Source of the DNA: Mycolicibacterium flavescens
GTDB lineage: Bacteria > Actinomycetota > Actinomycetes > Mycobacteriales > Mycobacteriaceae
DNA length: 64,000 nt
NCBI GenBank assembly: GCA_900637135.1
Contig: LR134353.1
Location: forward strand, 4,278,001-4,342,000
Reading direction: 5' to 3'
Part shown: positions 1-8,062 of the stretch, one piece after another
How the letters are laid out: the number at the start of each line of letters is the position of its first letter
Numbering within the stretch: position 1 is the first letter of the stretch
Program-made: the position numbers and the translations under genes
The notes under the pieces: model-generated
Database searches by the model: none
What the model saw: only the letters and a program-made list of their open reading frames with translations
What the model was told of the DNA's origin: nothing

Positions 1-167
1 TCCTCAACATCCGCAAAACATCCACAACCCAACCGCATGTATGGCACGCATCGGGGCGCTGGCTGGCGACTCGATCCTTCTCATACGTCCATACATTGCT
101 GCAGAACAGATTGGCCCCTCGGCGGCTTCCCGTCAAGAGATAACACGGGTTGTTGTGGAGTTTTGCG

Positions 168-2150
168 TCAGGCGGCGATCGCGTTGCTGCAGTGCCCGGA
201 CCCGGTCGAGCCCACCGATTCGCGGACGCATACCGGATCCATAGAGAACAAGCCGTCGGCCAACGGCATGAACGGCTCCAGGAAGTTCAGCAGGAACGGC
301 TTGGTCAGGGTGTTGGGCAGCGCGACCACGGTGGCCCTGCCCGCCGGGGTGTCGAAGCTGTACTGCTCGCCGGGCTGCAGGTAGACGCCCTCCTTGGCCC
401 CCTCCGGGTCGAACATGTCGTTGACCCAACCGACCATCAGCATCTGCGCGGCCGCGGAGTTCTCGGGGCGCGAGAACCCGGCGACCAGCTCCTGCGCGAA
501 CTGAATCAGTGGATTGCCGCCCCGCATGGCGTCGACGTGTGAGCCGTTGACGAGCGTTACGCCGACGAATTGGCCGGGCCGCGCCGCAAGGGTCGCGTCG
601 AGGCCGGCGCCGAAGTTGTTCCACATGTAGACCGGCGCGGCGAGCTGATAGATCGGGATATCCTGCGGAACCTTCCTCAGCGACTCCGTCATCACCGCCG
701 GGTCGCCGAGCGCGACACCGTCGAGCAGCACCACCCCGGCGAGCCGGTCGACGGTTTGCTTGTCGACCATGTAGCCGGCCACGCCCGAGACGGCACCGCC
801 GCCGAGCGAGTGGCCCATCAGCACGACGCGATCCGGGATCGGGCCGGAATAGCCGGCGGCGCGCGCGCTCTCGAGCAACGCGGTGTTCTCGTCGTCGAAC
901 AGTCCCGCCATCGCCTCGTGCATCGGCGCACCTCCCAGCCAGCATCCGTCGAGAGCGAAGAAGTTCGAGCTGACCGACGGCGCGACCACGATGCTGTTGG
1001 TGCGTTCCGCCAGCGCGGCCGCGGTGTGGCTGTACCACGGGGCGCTGGCGAGGAAGCCGTGCTGCAGATAGACCAGCCGATCAGGCGGTGGCGCGCCTTC
1101 GGCTGTCTGCGGGATGTACCAGTCGGCGGGCACCTCCACCCCTTCCCCTTCGGCGCATGCGCAGTCGATTCGCAGCGTCGAGGAGCGCACGGTGACCGTG
1201 CTGTTGGGCGGCAGGATCGGCGGGCCGCCCAGGAGCCGGGTCGCGACGGCGTAGAGGTCGAACACGATCGTGCCGATCACCCGCAGGATGAGCGGGATCT
1301 GGGGTGCGGTCGCGGTGGTCACCGCCGGTGGCGCCGACGCGAAGGCCACCGCGTGCACACCGATTTCCTCGGTGTCCTCGACGACGGTGGCGGCCGGCTG
1401 TTCGAGGACGACCGCAGTGCGTTCCTCGGCGGCGGCCGGGTCGACGGTGCGGTCGATTTCGGCGACGAGCGCGGCCTTCTTGACGGCCGTGTCTTCGGTG
1501 GGGCCGGTGGTGGTTTCCCGGGTGGCGGTGGCGGCGTTCGGAGAGAGCACGGCCGTCGCCCGCTGGTCTGTGTGGTCACGGTTCGAGCGTGACGTCGCGA
1601 CCTCTTCGATCACCTCGGCGTCGGTCGTGGGTACCTCGTTCGCGGAATCGTCGACCACCGGTTGCTCGGTCACGGGCTGCTCGACCACCGGCTGCTCCAC
1701 CACGGCGTCGGTGGCCGGAGAATCGTCGGTGACCGTGGCGGCCATTTCGGCGTCCTTTGCCTCAGCTGTTGCGGTGTCGGCGTCTTTCGGCGTCGCCGCG
1801 GGCCTATTCCGGTCGGCGCTCCGGTCCGCCTCGTCGGTGGCGTCGGAACTCTTCGCATCCTTCGTGTCGTCGGGCGCCTTCGCGCCGACGCGGGTGCGTG
1901 GCGCGACGCCGGTCGTGCGCGCGGTGGCTGCGTTCGAGGCCCGGGACGAGGCGGTGCTTGCCGACGATTCGCCGGCGGCCGAATCCTTCGCACTGTCAGC
2001 GGAATTCGACGACTCGGAGGACGCGGACCCACCGCCATCCGACGACGAACCGTCGTCGGCGATCGCCGCACCCGCACCGGCGAGGATTGCCACCGACAGT
2101 CCCGCGGTGACGACACCCGCTCTCAACCACACCAGAAACCGGTCGACCAT
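168..2150 (-). CDS. Secreted alpha/beta hydrolase with long low-complexity N-terminal region
   Basis: The 660-residue protein starts at an ATG preceded by GGGAGAGG. Residues 1-32 form a signal peptide (basic start, hydrophobic core, Ala-rich cleavage region). Residues ~33-270 are Ser/Ala/Asp/Glu/Thr-rich and probably disordered, with three copies of VVEQP-like repeats near residues 151-165. The catalytic domain starts near residue 300: YLQHGF is the oxyanion-side strand, GHSLGG holds the nucleophile (Ser ~448), and NGSHVD near the C-terminus probably supplies the catalytic His. It looks like an exported esterase or lipase; the substrate is unknown. It lies downstream of the molybdoenzyme gene but is separated by about 58 bp and unrelated in function. 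An upstream in-frame start would add residues before the signal peptide and is unlikely. Confidence 0.85.
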   Translation of the reverse strand: MVDRFLVWLRAGVVTAGLSVAILAGAGAAIADDGSSSDGGGSASSESSNSADSAKDSAAGESSASTASSRASNAATARTTGVAPRTRVGAKAPDDTKDAKSSDATDEADRSADRNRPAATPKDADTATAEAKDAEMAATVTDDSPATDAVVEQPVVEQPVTEQPVVDDSANEVPTTDAEVIEEVATSRSNRDHTDQRATAVLSPNAATATRETTTGPTEDTAVKKAALVAEIDRTVDPAAAEERTAVVLEQPAATVVEDTEEIGVHAVAFASAPPAVTTATAPQIPLILRVIGTIVFDLYAVATRLLGGPPILPPNSTVTVRSSTLRIDCACAEGEGVEVPADWYIPQTAEGAPPPDRLVYLQHGFLASAPWYSHTAAALAERTNSIVVAPSVSSNFFALDGCWLGGAPMHEAMAGLFDDENTALLESARAAGYSGPIPDRVVLMGHSLGGGAVSGVAGYMVDKQTVDRLAGVVLLDGVALGDPAVMTESLRKVPQDIPIYQLAAPVYMWNNFGAGLDATLAARPGQFVGVTLVNGSHVDAMRGGNPLIQFAQELVAGFSRPENSAAAQMLMVGWVNDMFDPEGAKEGVYLQPGEQYSFDTPAGRATVVALPNTLTKPFLLNFLEPFMPLADGLFSMDPVCVRESVGSTGSGHCSNAIAA

Positions 2151-2208
2151 GACCTCTCCCGCTCGACGACGGGAGAAAGATAACGGGTTTGCTGGCCGCG
2201 AACCGGCC

Positions 2209-4509
2209 TTATGCGAAAGTTTGCGCGTGCCGGGATGGCGCGACCACCGAGGCGACCCGCTCGACACGCACCGGGACACCGGTCAACCGGGCCATCCCGG
2301 CCAGGCTCTCGATATCGGCCGGATCGCTGGACATCAACAGGTTGACATTGGCGCCGCCCGCGTCGTTGGCGACCCGCCAGCCGGCCGTGCCCTTGTGTCC
2401 CCAACCATGCGGGACCGCAATCACGGAGGCCACGATGTCCTTGGTGGCGGTGACCGCAACCTCGATCTGGCCGTGCGGCGAGGTGATCCGGACGGTGTCG
2501 CCGTCGACGATGCCGGCGGCTGTCGCGTCGTCGACGTGCATGAGCGCTCGGTGCGTACGTTCACCGCGCATCAGGAGCGGCGAGTTGTGCATCCACGAGT
2601 TCTCCGACCGCGCCTCACGCATGCCGATCAGCCGCATCGGATAGCCGTCGGCGACGCGGCGACGCGACAGCTTGTCGACCTCGGCGGCGATCTCGTCGTG
2701 GCGCAGGCGCACCAGGCGGCCGCGGTAGACGACGATGTCCCGCAGCACGCCGGCCCGCAGATGGTCCGCCAGCACGACGCCGTGCGGACGGTTGCCGGTG
2801 AGTTTGGCGAAGCTCAATCCGCGCCGCAGGCCAAACCGGTCCCCGCCCTCGGCCAACCGGATCACGGCATCGGCGAGCGTCCGCGGGGTGAGTTGAACAC
2901 GAAACGCCGACAACACCTTTCGCACACCGGCAAGCATCGTGAGGCCGGGCGTCGACCGCCACATCCTGGCGGTGAGATCGTCGATGATCTCCCACTCTGG
3001 GCGGGCCTGGCCCACCGGAGCGACGACGGCCTCGGTGGCTTGCCGGAACGGTGTGGGTTGCAGCGTCTGGAACGGCAGCGGGAAGTCGTCGCGTTCGTAC
3101 ATCGACGTCGCGGGCAGCACGTAATCGCAGTGCGCCAGCGTCTCGTTGAGGTAGAGGTCGATCCCGACCATCAGCTCCAGGGACTCCAACGCGGTCTCGA
3201 ATTCGTCGCCGTTGGGCACGGAAAGCACTGGGTTGCCCGCACCGACGAACAAGGCCCTGACCTGTCCGCGTCCCGGCGTGGCGATCTCCTTGGCCATCAC
3301 GCCCGCGGGTTCGGAACCGAGGACGGAGGGAAATCCGCCGATGCGTGACCGTTTGCGGGTGTAGACGGTGCGCAGTAGTGCCCCGCCGGCCTTGTTGAGC
3401 CACCGCTCCCCCGGCATGCCGAGCCGGCCGAACATGCTGCCGCCCGCCACGTCGAGATTGCCGGCCACCAGGTTGACGGCATCCAGCAGATACGTCGTCA
3501 GCGTCCCGTTCTCGCCGATGCTGGTGCCGACACGTCCGTACACCGCTGCCCGTTCGGTCCCGACCAGGTCGCGGGCCAGCGTGCGGACGGTGTCGGGGTC
3601 GATCCCGGTGTGCGCCTCGGTGACTTCGGGGTTGAACGGTTCGGCCAGCCGCTCGAGCCACTCCGCGCCGTTCGCTTGCTCCGCGAGGCGTCGGCGGTCG
3701 GCCAGGTTCTCACCGAACATCACATGCAATAAGGACAGCAGCAGGTAGGCGTCGCCGTCGGGGACGATGCCCAGCCACTCGAACTGCGCCGCCGTCTCGG
3801 TCCTGCGGGGATCGACGACCAGCACGCGGCCACCCCGCTTGACGATGTCGTGCATGCGGTCCCGGATCCGCGGCGCGGTGAGCACGCTGCCGTGTGAGAT
3901 GACGGGGTTGGCGCCGATGACCACGAGGAAGTCGGTGCGCAACACATCGGGTACGGGCAGCGCAAGCGGCGACCCGTACAGCAACTGGCTGGCGACGAAG
4001 CGGTTGTTCACGTCCTGCGAGCCTGCGGTGAACACGTGCAGGCCCCGGCCGGGACCGCCGCGCAGACCGAGGCCGAATCCACCCATCAGCATGCTCAGGC
4101 TCAGCGTGTATGAGTAGCTGAACGCACCCGGGTTGCCGAAATACCAGCCGATCGCGCCCGCCCCGTGCCTGCGGTGGATCTCGGTGAGCCGACCAGCGAT
4201 GTCGGTCATCGCCTCGTCCCAGCTAACGGGTTCGAAGCCTCCTTCGGATGTGGGGGCACCACCCGCTTGCGGGGGACCGCTTGCGCGAAGACCGTCAGCG
4301 CGAGCGCGTCGCCGCAGTGGCGTGGTGACCCGGTCGGGGTCGTTGACCACCTCGGTGAAGGCGATGCCCTTCTGGCAGGCGAATCCCGACGAGACGGGAT
4401 GGTTCTTGTCGGGGCGCAGTTCGATCAGCCGGCCGTCCTCGACGGTCGCGATCATGCCGCACAGCGGTTCGCAGATCCGGCAGAACGTCGGATGATATTC
4501 GCGCGTCAT
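2209..4509 (-). CDS. Molybdopterin-dependent oxidoreductase (bis-MGD, formate dehydrogenase/nitrate reductase-like)
   Basis: The 766-residue protein opens with a 4Fe-4S cysteine cluster motif (C-x2-C-x3-C, then FACQKG). It continues through the Mo-bis-MGD binding domains (GNPGAFSYSYT, VVIGANPVISHG, VVDPRRTET) and ends with a molydopterin dinucleotide-binding domain (HNSPLLMRGERTH, GDTVRITSPHGQ, PHGWGH). It is a cytoplasmic DMSO-reductase superfamily enzyme; no Tat signal is visible, and the substrate cannot be read from sequence. Residues ~69-91 are an unusual Gly/Ala/Pro-rich insertion with an internal palindrome (see findings). The gene is followed by the hydrolase at 2150, and its start is 39 bp from the mkl stop. 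Confidence 0.88.
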   Translation of the reverse strand: MTREYHPTFCRICEPLCGMIATVEDGRLIELRPDKNHPVSSGFACQKGIAFTEVVNDPDRVTTPLRRRARADGLRASGPPQAGGAPTSEGGFEPVSWDEAMTDIAGRLTEIHRRHGAGAIGWYFGNPGAFSYSYTLSLSMLMGGFGLGLRGGPGRGLHVFTAGSQDVNNRFVASQLLYGSPLALPVPDVLRTDFLVVIGANPVISHGSVLTAPRIRDRMHDIVKRGGRVLVVDPRRTETAAQFEWLGIVPDGDAYLLLSLLHVMFGENLADRRRLAEQANGAEWLERLAEPFNPEVTEAHTGIDPDTVRTLARDLVGTERAAVYGRVGTSIGENGTLTTYLLDAVNLVAGNLDVAGGSMFGRLGMPGERWLNKAGGALLRTVYTRKRSRIGGFPSVLGSEPAGVMAKEIATPGRGQVRALFVGAGNPVLSVPNGDEFETALESLELMVGIDLYLNETLAHCDYVLPATSMYERDDFPLPFQTLQPTPFRQATEAVVAPVGQARPEWEIIDDLTARMWRSTPGLTMLAGVRKVLSAFRVQLTPRTLADAVIRLAEGGDRFGLRRGLSFAKLTGNRPHGVVLADHLRAGVLRDIVVYRGRLVRLRHDEIAAEVDKLSRRRVADGYPMRLIGMREARSENSWMHNSPLLMRGERTHRALMHVDDATAAGIVDGDTVRITSPHGQIEVAVTATKDIVASVIAVPHGWGHKGTAGWRVANDAGGANVNLLMSSDPADIESLAGMARLTGVPVRVERVASVVAPSRHAQTFA
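4237..4305 (-). repeat. Palindromic GC-rich insertion inside a coding sequence
   Basis: This in-frame stretch encodes residues ~69-91 of the molybdoenzyme, between TTPLRRR and FEPVSWDEA, which normally lie close together in this family. The DNA contains CCCGCTTGCGGGGG and CCGCTTGCGCGAAG, short inverted repeats unlike the surrounding codon-structured sequence. Its right end (CAGCGCGAGCG) resembles the core of the intergenic repeat seen at 4514, 7005 and 33891. This suggests a small repetitive element captured in frame; insertion is inferred, not proven. Confidence 0.45.
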
Positions 4510-4513
4510 CTCT

Positions 4514-4531
4514 TAGCGCGAGCGCTCATCG
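4514..4531. repeat. Intergenic repeat, copy 1 (core only)
   Basis: The sequence TAGCGCGAGCGCTCATCG matches 17 of 18 core bases of the 23-bp repeat at 7005 and 33891. It sits in the 38-bp gap between mkl and the molybdoenzyme gene. Confidence 0.6.
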
Positions 4532-4547
4532 ACGTCACATCGGCGGC

Positions 4548-5627
4548 CTACTGCTGTGCGCGCGGGATGGCGCCCGTCGGGGCTTCTTCATCGACGGTGC
4601 TGTGCCGGGCCGTCGTGGCGTCCGGGAAGGCGCTGCCCGAGTGGGTGTTCGAGCCTTCGAGGTCGGCACGGATGGCTTCCTGCGCCTTGGGCGGCAGGGT
4701 GTGCATGATCTCGCGCACCCGGGCCTGCCTGCGGTAGACGGCCTGGCGCTCCGGCATACCGGGCGTCGCCTGGATCTGCGGCGGCACACCCTCGATCTCC
4801 TCGACACCGCCGTCGTGGTGACCGGCGTCGATCATGGCCTGCTCTTCGGCCATCGTCGACTCGTCCTTCTCCTCGGACATACCGATCGGACCGATACGGC
4901 GACCGTTGAGGAACTGCCGCACGACGGGCTCGTCGCTGGTCAGCAGCACCTCGCGCGGACCGAACATCACCAGGTGCTTGCGGAACAGCATGCCCATGTT
5001 GTCGGGCACGGTGCGGGCGATGTTGATGTTGTGCGTCACGATGAGGATCGTGCAGTCGATCTGCGCGTTGATGTCGATCAGCAGCTGGGAAAGGTAGGCG
5101 GTACGAACCGGGTCCAGACCCGAGTCCGGCTCGTCGCAGAGGATGATCTGCGGATCGAGTACCAGGGAGCGGGCCAGCCCGGCACGCTTGCGCATACCAC
5201 CGGAGATCTCGCCGGGGAACTTGTTCTCGTCGCCGGCCAGACCGACCAGCTCGAGCTTCTCCATGACGATCTGGCGGATTTCGCTTTCCTTCTTCTTGGT
5301 GTGCTCACGCAAGGGGAAAGCGGTGTTGTCGTAGAGGCTCATCGAGCCGAACAGCGCGCCGTCCTGGAACATCACGCCGAACAGCGTGCGGATCTCGTAG
5401 AGCTCCTTGGCGGTGCACTGGATCACGTCGGTGCCGTCGACGATGATGCTGCCGCGCTCCGGGCGCAGCAACCCGATCAGCGACTTCAAGAACACGGACT
5501 TGCCCGTACCGGAGGGGCCGAGCAGAACGCTCACCTCGCCGGGCGGCAAGTCGAATGTGACGTCCTCCCAGATTCGCTGGGGGCCGAAGGACTTGGTCAG
5601 TCCCTCAATCTGGATGCCAATGCCCAC
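4548..5627 (-). CDS. mkl: Mkl/MceG, ATPase of Mce lipid-import ABC transporters
   Basis: The 359-residue ABC ATPase has Walker A GPSGTGKS, signature ISGGMRKRAGL, Walker B IILCDEPDSGLDP and the switch His in VTHN. It is followed by the Mkl-type C-terminal extension (RRIGPIGMSEEKDE, then a Glu-rich tail). In mycobacteria this ATPase energises the Mce systems that import sterols and fatty acids at the inner membrane. The GTG at 5627 is chosen because GGAAGGA lies about 7 nt upstream; a TTG at 5645 would add six residues but has a poor ribosome-binding site. Its position after rplJ-rplL matches the conserved mycobacterial order. Confidence 0.92.
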   Translation of the reverse strand: MGIGIQIEGLTKSFGPQRIWEDVTFDLPPGEVSVLLGPSGTGKSVFLKSLIGLLRPERGSIIVDGTDVIQCTAKELYEIRTLFGVMFQDGALFGSMSLYDNTAFPLREHTKKKESEIRQIVMEKLELVGLAGDENKFPGEISGGMRKRAGLARSLVLDPQIILCDEPDSGLDPVRTAYLSQLLIDINAQIDCTILIVTHNINIARTVPDNMGMLFRKHLVMFGPREVLLTSDEPVVRQFLNGRRIGPIGMSEEKDESTMAEEQAMIDAGHHDGGVEEIEGVPPQIQATPGMPERQAVYRRQARVREIMHTLPPKAQEAIRADLEGSNTHSGSAFPDATTARHSTVDEEAPTGAIPRAQQ

Positions 5628-5742
5628 GCGAGATCCTTCCGCCAATCATCGTCACGCCACAGGCTTCACCGCTTGTGGCTTGAGTCACTGTAGCCTACCG
5701 CTTCCGGCCACAACACGAGTCTGGTGTCGATTGTGACCCACC

Positions 5743-5788
5743 GAGAAAACGACTGTGGGGCCGACCCGTTTGCTGGATCGACCCCACA
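5743..5788 (-). terminator. Rho-independent terminator of rplJ-rplL
   Basis: An 11-bp stem (5754-5764 with 5778-5788, one G-U pair in the RNA) lies about 30 bp after the rplL stop. On the minus strand it is followed by GTCGTTTTCTC. Confidence 0.75.
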
Positions 5789-5819
5789 GTTGTGGTAGTG
5801 CCGGCGAGCCGGCGTGGTG

Positions 5820-6212
5820 TTACTTGACGGTGACCGTCGCGCCCGCGGCCTCGAGCTTGGCCTTGGCGTCGTCGGCGGCGGCCTTGTCGACCTTCTCGAG
5901 CAGCGGCTTGGGAGCGCCGTCGACGAGGTCCTTGGCCTCCTTGAGACCCAGGCCGGAGACGATCTCGCGGACGACCTTGATGACGCCGATCTTCTTGTCG
6001 CCGGCACCCTCGAGGATGACGTCGAACTCAGACTGCTCCTCGGCGGCCTCGGCGGGGGCGCCACCGGCGGCGGGGCCGGCAGCCGCGACGGCGACCGGGG
6101 CAGCGGCGGTGACCTCGAAGGTCTCCTCGAACTTCTTGACGAACTCGGAGAGCTCCAGCAGCGTCAGTTCCTTGAACGCGTCGAGCAGCTCGTCGGTGGA
6201 CAGCTTGGCCAT
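5820..6212 (-). CDS. rplL: 50S ribosomal protein L7/L12
   Basis: The 130-residue protein has the family architecture: an N-terminal dimerisation helix region (LLDAFKELTLLELSEFVKKFEE), an Ala/Pro-rich hinge at about 37-55, and a C-terminal domain (EKTEFDV-like, KIGVIKVVREI, GLGLKEAKDLVDGAPK) that contacts translation factors. The ATG follows an AGGA-type site (GAAAGGACC). It is the second gene of the rplJ-rplL operon and is preceded by a strong intercistronic hairpin that may adjust L12 to L10 stoichiometry. Confidence 0.98.
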   Translation of the reverse strand: MAKLSTDELLDAFKELTLLELSEFVKKFEETFEVTAAAPVAVAAAGPAAGGAPAEAAEEQSEFDVILEGAGDKKIGVIKVVREIVSGLGLKEAKDLVDGAPKPLLEKVDKAAADDAKAKLEAAGATVTVK

Positions 6213-6243
6213 GAGTGGTCCTTTCTGATTCTTACTTCTAGTT

Positions 6244-6296
6244 GCGATTTGCGGAGTCCTGGCGGCGGTCAGCGCCGGTGCGGCTCCACAAATCGC
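6244..6296 (-). promoter_or_regulatory. Intercistronic hairpin between rplJ and rplL
   Basis: The arms 6244-6256 and 6284-6296 pair over 13 bp with a single G-U wobble in the minus-strand RNA. The hairpin fills much of the 97-bp gap between rplJ and rplL and has no U-tract. A role in RNA processing or stabilisation is more likely than termination. Confidence 0.6.
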
Positions 6297-6309
6297 GGGT
6301 TGGGGTGGG

Positions 6310-6837
6310 TTAAGCGGCTTCTTCGCCGGCCTTCTTCTCTTGCAGAGCGGCGGCCAGCCGGGCGACCTGCGACGCCGGAGCGTTGAACAGGCCGGCGGCC
6401 TTGGACAGATTCGCCTTCATCGCGCCGGCCATCTTGGCCAGCAGCACCTCGCGCGACTCCAGGTCGGCGATGCGCTCGACCTCGGACACGCTCAGCGGGC
6501 GGCCGTCCATATAGCCGCCCTTGATGACGAGGGCCTTGTTGTCCTTGGCGAACTTCTTGATCGCCTTGGCGGCGTCGACGGCCTCGCCCTTGACGAACGC
6601 GATCGCGGTGGGACCGACGAACAACTCGTCGAGCCCCTCGATGCCCGCCTCCGCCGCGGCACGCTTGACCAGCGTGTTCTTGGCGACTGTGTAGGTGGCG
6701 GAATCACCGAGCGAACGGCGCAGGTCCTTGAGGTTGGCCACCGTCAGCCCGCGGTACTCGGTGACGAGCGTCGCCGAAGCCTCCTTGAACTGCTCGGCGA
6801 TGTCGGCAACCGCGGTGGCCTTGTCAGCCTTGGCCAT
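6310..6837 (-). CDS. rplJ: 50S ribosomal protein L10
   Basis: The 175-residue L10 (MAKADKATAVADIAEQF) anchors L7/L12 dimers on the ribosome stalk. The RNA-binding N-terminal domain is followed by the C-terminal L12-binding helix ending AALQEKKAGEEAA. The ATG at 6837 is supported by GAGGAGG 6-7 nt upstream and by family length; an in-frame extension to 6930 would translate the leader hairpin and is rejected. It is the first gene of the rplJ-rplL operon, transcribed from a leader of about 200 nt. Confidence 0.97.
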   Translation of the reverse strand: MAKADKATAVADIAEQFKEASATLVTEYRGLTVANLKDLRRSLGDSATYTVAKNTLVKRAAAEAGIEGLDELFVGPTAIAFVKGEAVDAAKAIKKFAKDNKALVIKGGYMDGRPLSVSEVERIADLESREVLLAKMAGAMKANLSKAAGLFNAPASQVARLAAALQEKKAGEEAA

Positions 6838-6884
6838 GCATGCCTCCTCGTGGATGGGGACCGTGGGCCGAGTGAGGGTTGCGG

Positions 6885-6927
6885 GGCCGAAAAACGACGA
6901 ACGCCCCGACGCAGACAGGTCGGGGCG
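6885..6927 (-). promoter_or_regulatory. rplJ leader hairpin with U-tract (attenuator-like, candidate L10 leader)
   Basis: In the minus-strand RNA a 9-bp stem (6919-6927 with 6902-6910, loop of 8 nt) is followed within a few bases by CGTTTTTC. It lies about 65 nt upstream of the rplJ start. This is the position expected for an L10-responsive leader or attenuator; the regulatory role is inferred. Confidence 0.55.
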
Positions 6928-7004
6928 CACAAAGCTGTAGCCTCGTCCTCCTGCGTGGGCCGCCCGGGTGATCCGGGACCTTCAACCGATTGCTCGAGCT
7001 ATGT

Positions 7005-7027
7005 GCTCTTCGCGCGAGCGCTCATCG
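7005..7027. repeat. Intergenic repeat, copy 2
   Basis: This 23-bp unit (core CTTCGCGCGAGCGCTCATC) is identical to the copy at 33891-33913. It lies inside the predicted untranslated leader of rplJ. Confidence 0.85.
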
Positions 7028-7058
7028 GTGACCGACGGTCTTCGGTGGAACGCCGTCA

Positions 7059-7088
7059 AGAATAGCCGACCGCCCCCTCATCAGCCAA
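7059..7088 (-). promoter_or_regulatory. Candidate promoter of rplJ-rplL
   Basis: The minus strand carries TTGGCT (7083-7088), an 18-bp spacer and TATTCT (7059-7064), resembling SigA-type elements. It would give a leader of about 215 nt that includes the repeat at 7005 and the hairpin at 6902-6927. Confidence 0.4.
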
Positions 7089-7110
7089 AACGCACCTCCC
7101 CCATCTCCGC

Positions 7111-7184
7111 GAGCGTGCGCGTTTGCCCACGACACGCCCCGATTTTCCAGCCGCTTGCGCACGCTCACCCGGTCGCGAGCGTGC
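7111..7184. repeat. Inverted-repeat intergenic element beyond the rplJ promoter
   Basis: GAGCGTGCGC (7111-7120) is inverted at 7157-7166 (GCGCACGCTC), and GAGCGTGC recurs directly at 7177. This fills the gap between the rplJ promoter and the DUF1772 gene end. No coding potential is convincing here. It may act as a transcription end for the DUF1772 gene or be a dispersed mycobacterial repeat. Confidence 0.4.
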
Positions 7185-7193
7185 ACAAACCGC

Positions 7194-7631
7194 CTACACC
7201 CCGGCGAGTGCAGCGACCGCCAGCCCGAACACCACCACAAGGAGGCCCACCCGCCGCCAGTGCAGCCGGTCCCACTGGCGCGCCAGCCCGCGGTCGGCGT
7301 CGGCGCCGCCAGACCAGCGCCCGATCCGGTTGTTGATCGGCACCATCAGCGCCACGGTCGCCACCACCGCCAAGGCCATGGTCAGCGCCGCGGTGATGAA
7401 CAGCCAGTCCACCCGCAACAGCACTGCGGCCACGATCAACACCACCAGCGCCCCTGCGTACCAGAACGGCATCACCGTGCCCAGCACCCGCCCGCTGTCG
7501 CTGCGGGCCTGCGCGAACGCCCCGTCGGGCAGCCGGCCCAGGACGGGGTTCAGGAACACCGCGACCGCGAGCTCGACGCCGACCAACGGTCCGACGATCA
7601 GCAGGGCCAGCACTCCAATGATTGGTTCCAT
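7194..7631 (-). CDS. DUF1772-like four-helix membrane protein
   Basis: The 145-residue protein has four hydrophobic helices: GVLALLIVGPLVGVELAV, the stretch after MPFWYAGALVV, WLFITAALTMALAVV, and a C-terminal VGLLVVVFGLAVAAL. A PINNRIGRW segment after helix 3 is typical of the DUF1772/anthrone-oxygenase-like family. The ATG at 7631 is preferred over an upstream in-frame ATG. It is transcribed divergently from an HxlR regulator 68 bp away, which probably controls it. Enzymatic activity is unproven for most members. Confidence 0.75.
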   Translation of the reverse strand: MEPIIGVLALLIVGPLVGVELAVAVFLNPVLGRLPDGAFAQARSDSGRVLGTVMPFWYAGALVVLIVAAVLLRVDWLFITAALTMALAVVATVALMVPINNRIGRWSGGADADRGLARQWDRLHWRRVGLLVVVFGLAVAALAGV

Positions 7632-7699
7632 CCCTCGACCGTGCCCGTTACGCTGCCACAAAACAAGGTACTGCCAAATTTGTCAGCTCAGGAGGAGTC
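7632..7699. promoter_or_regulatory. Divergent promoter/operator region of DUF1772 and HxlR genes
   Basis: The 68-bp gap is notably AT-richer than its surroundings. It contains ACAAA ... TTTGT half-sites around GGTACTGCC and a CAAATTTG palindrome, plausible HxlR-family operator material. No single site can be fixed. Confidence 0.35.
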
Positions 7700-8062
7700 G
7701 TGGCGGTTTCCAAGAAGGGCGTCAACGAATGCCCGATCGACACCGCGCTGACGGTCATCGACGGGCGGTGGAAGGGCACCATCCTGTGGCGACTTCAGGA
7801 CGGTCCGATGCGCACCGCGGAACTGCGGCGCAGCATCCCCGACATCACCGAGCGCATGCTCATCCGCCATCTGCACGAGTTGGTCGCCGACGGCATCATC
7901 GACCGCCACGATGCCCGCACCGTGCCGCCGTGCGTGCACTACTCGATCTCGGAATACGGCATGACGCTTGCCCCGGTGCTGCAGAGCCTGTGCGACTGGG
8001 GCCGAAACCACATGGACCGCAGGCACTCCCGGCAGACACGAAAGCGCACGCAACCGGCTTAG
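7700..8062 (+). CDS. HxlR-family winged-helix transcriptional regulator
   Basis: The 120-residue protein has the HxlR signature: CPIDTALTVIDGRWKGTILW with the conserved Cys, then RTAELRRSIPDITERMLIRHLHELVADGII as the recognition helix and wing. HxlR proteins are small dimeric sensors of redox or electrophile stress that often repress a divergent enzyme gene, as the DUF1772 gene would be here. The GTG at 7700 has an ideal GGAGGA ribosome-binding site; starts further upstream would run through the promoter region. Its stop abuts the ROK kinase stop (convergent). Confidence 0.9.
   Translation: MAVSKKGVNECPIDTALTVIDGRWKGTILWRLQDGPMRTAELRRSIPDITERMLIRHLHELVADGIIDRHDARTVPPCVHYSISEYGMTLAPVLQSLCDWGRNHMDRRHSRQTRKRTQPA

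Noticed and set aside
1270..3348. A long open frame on the plus strand (about 690 codons)
   Set aside because: It is antisense to the signal-peptide hydrolase and molybdoenzyme genes, is Ser/Ala/Thr- or Arg/Gly-rich without domains, and results from high GC at third positions.
7022..7240. Small open frame in the rplJ upstream region
   Set aside because: It crosses the repeat, the candidate promoter and the inverted repeat, has no ribosome-binding site and no conserved features.
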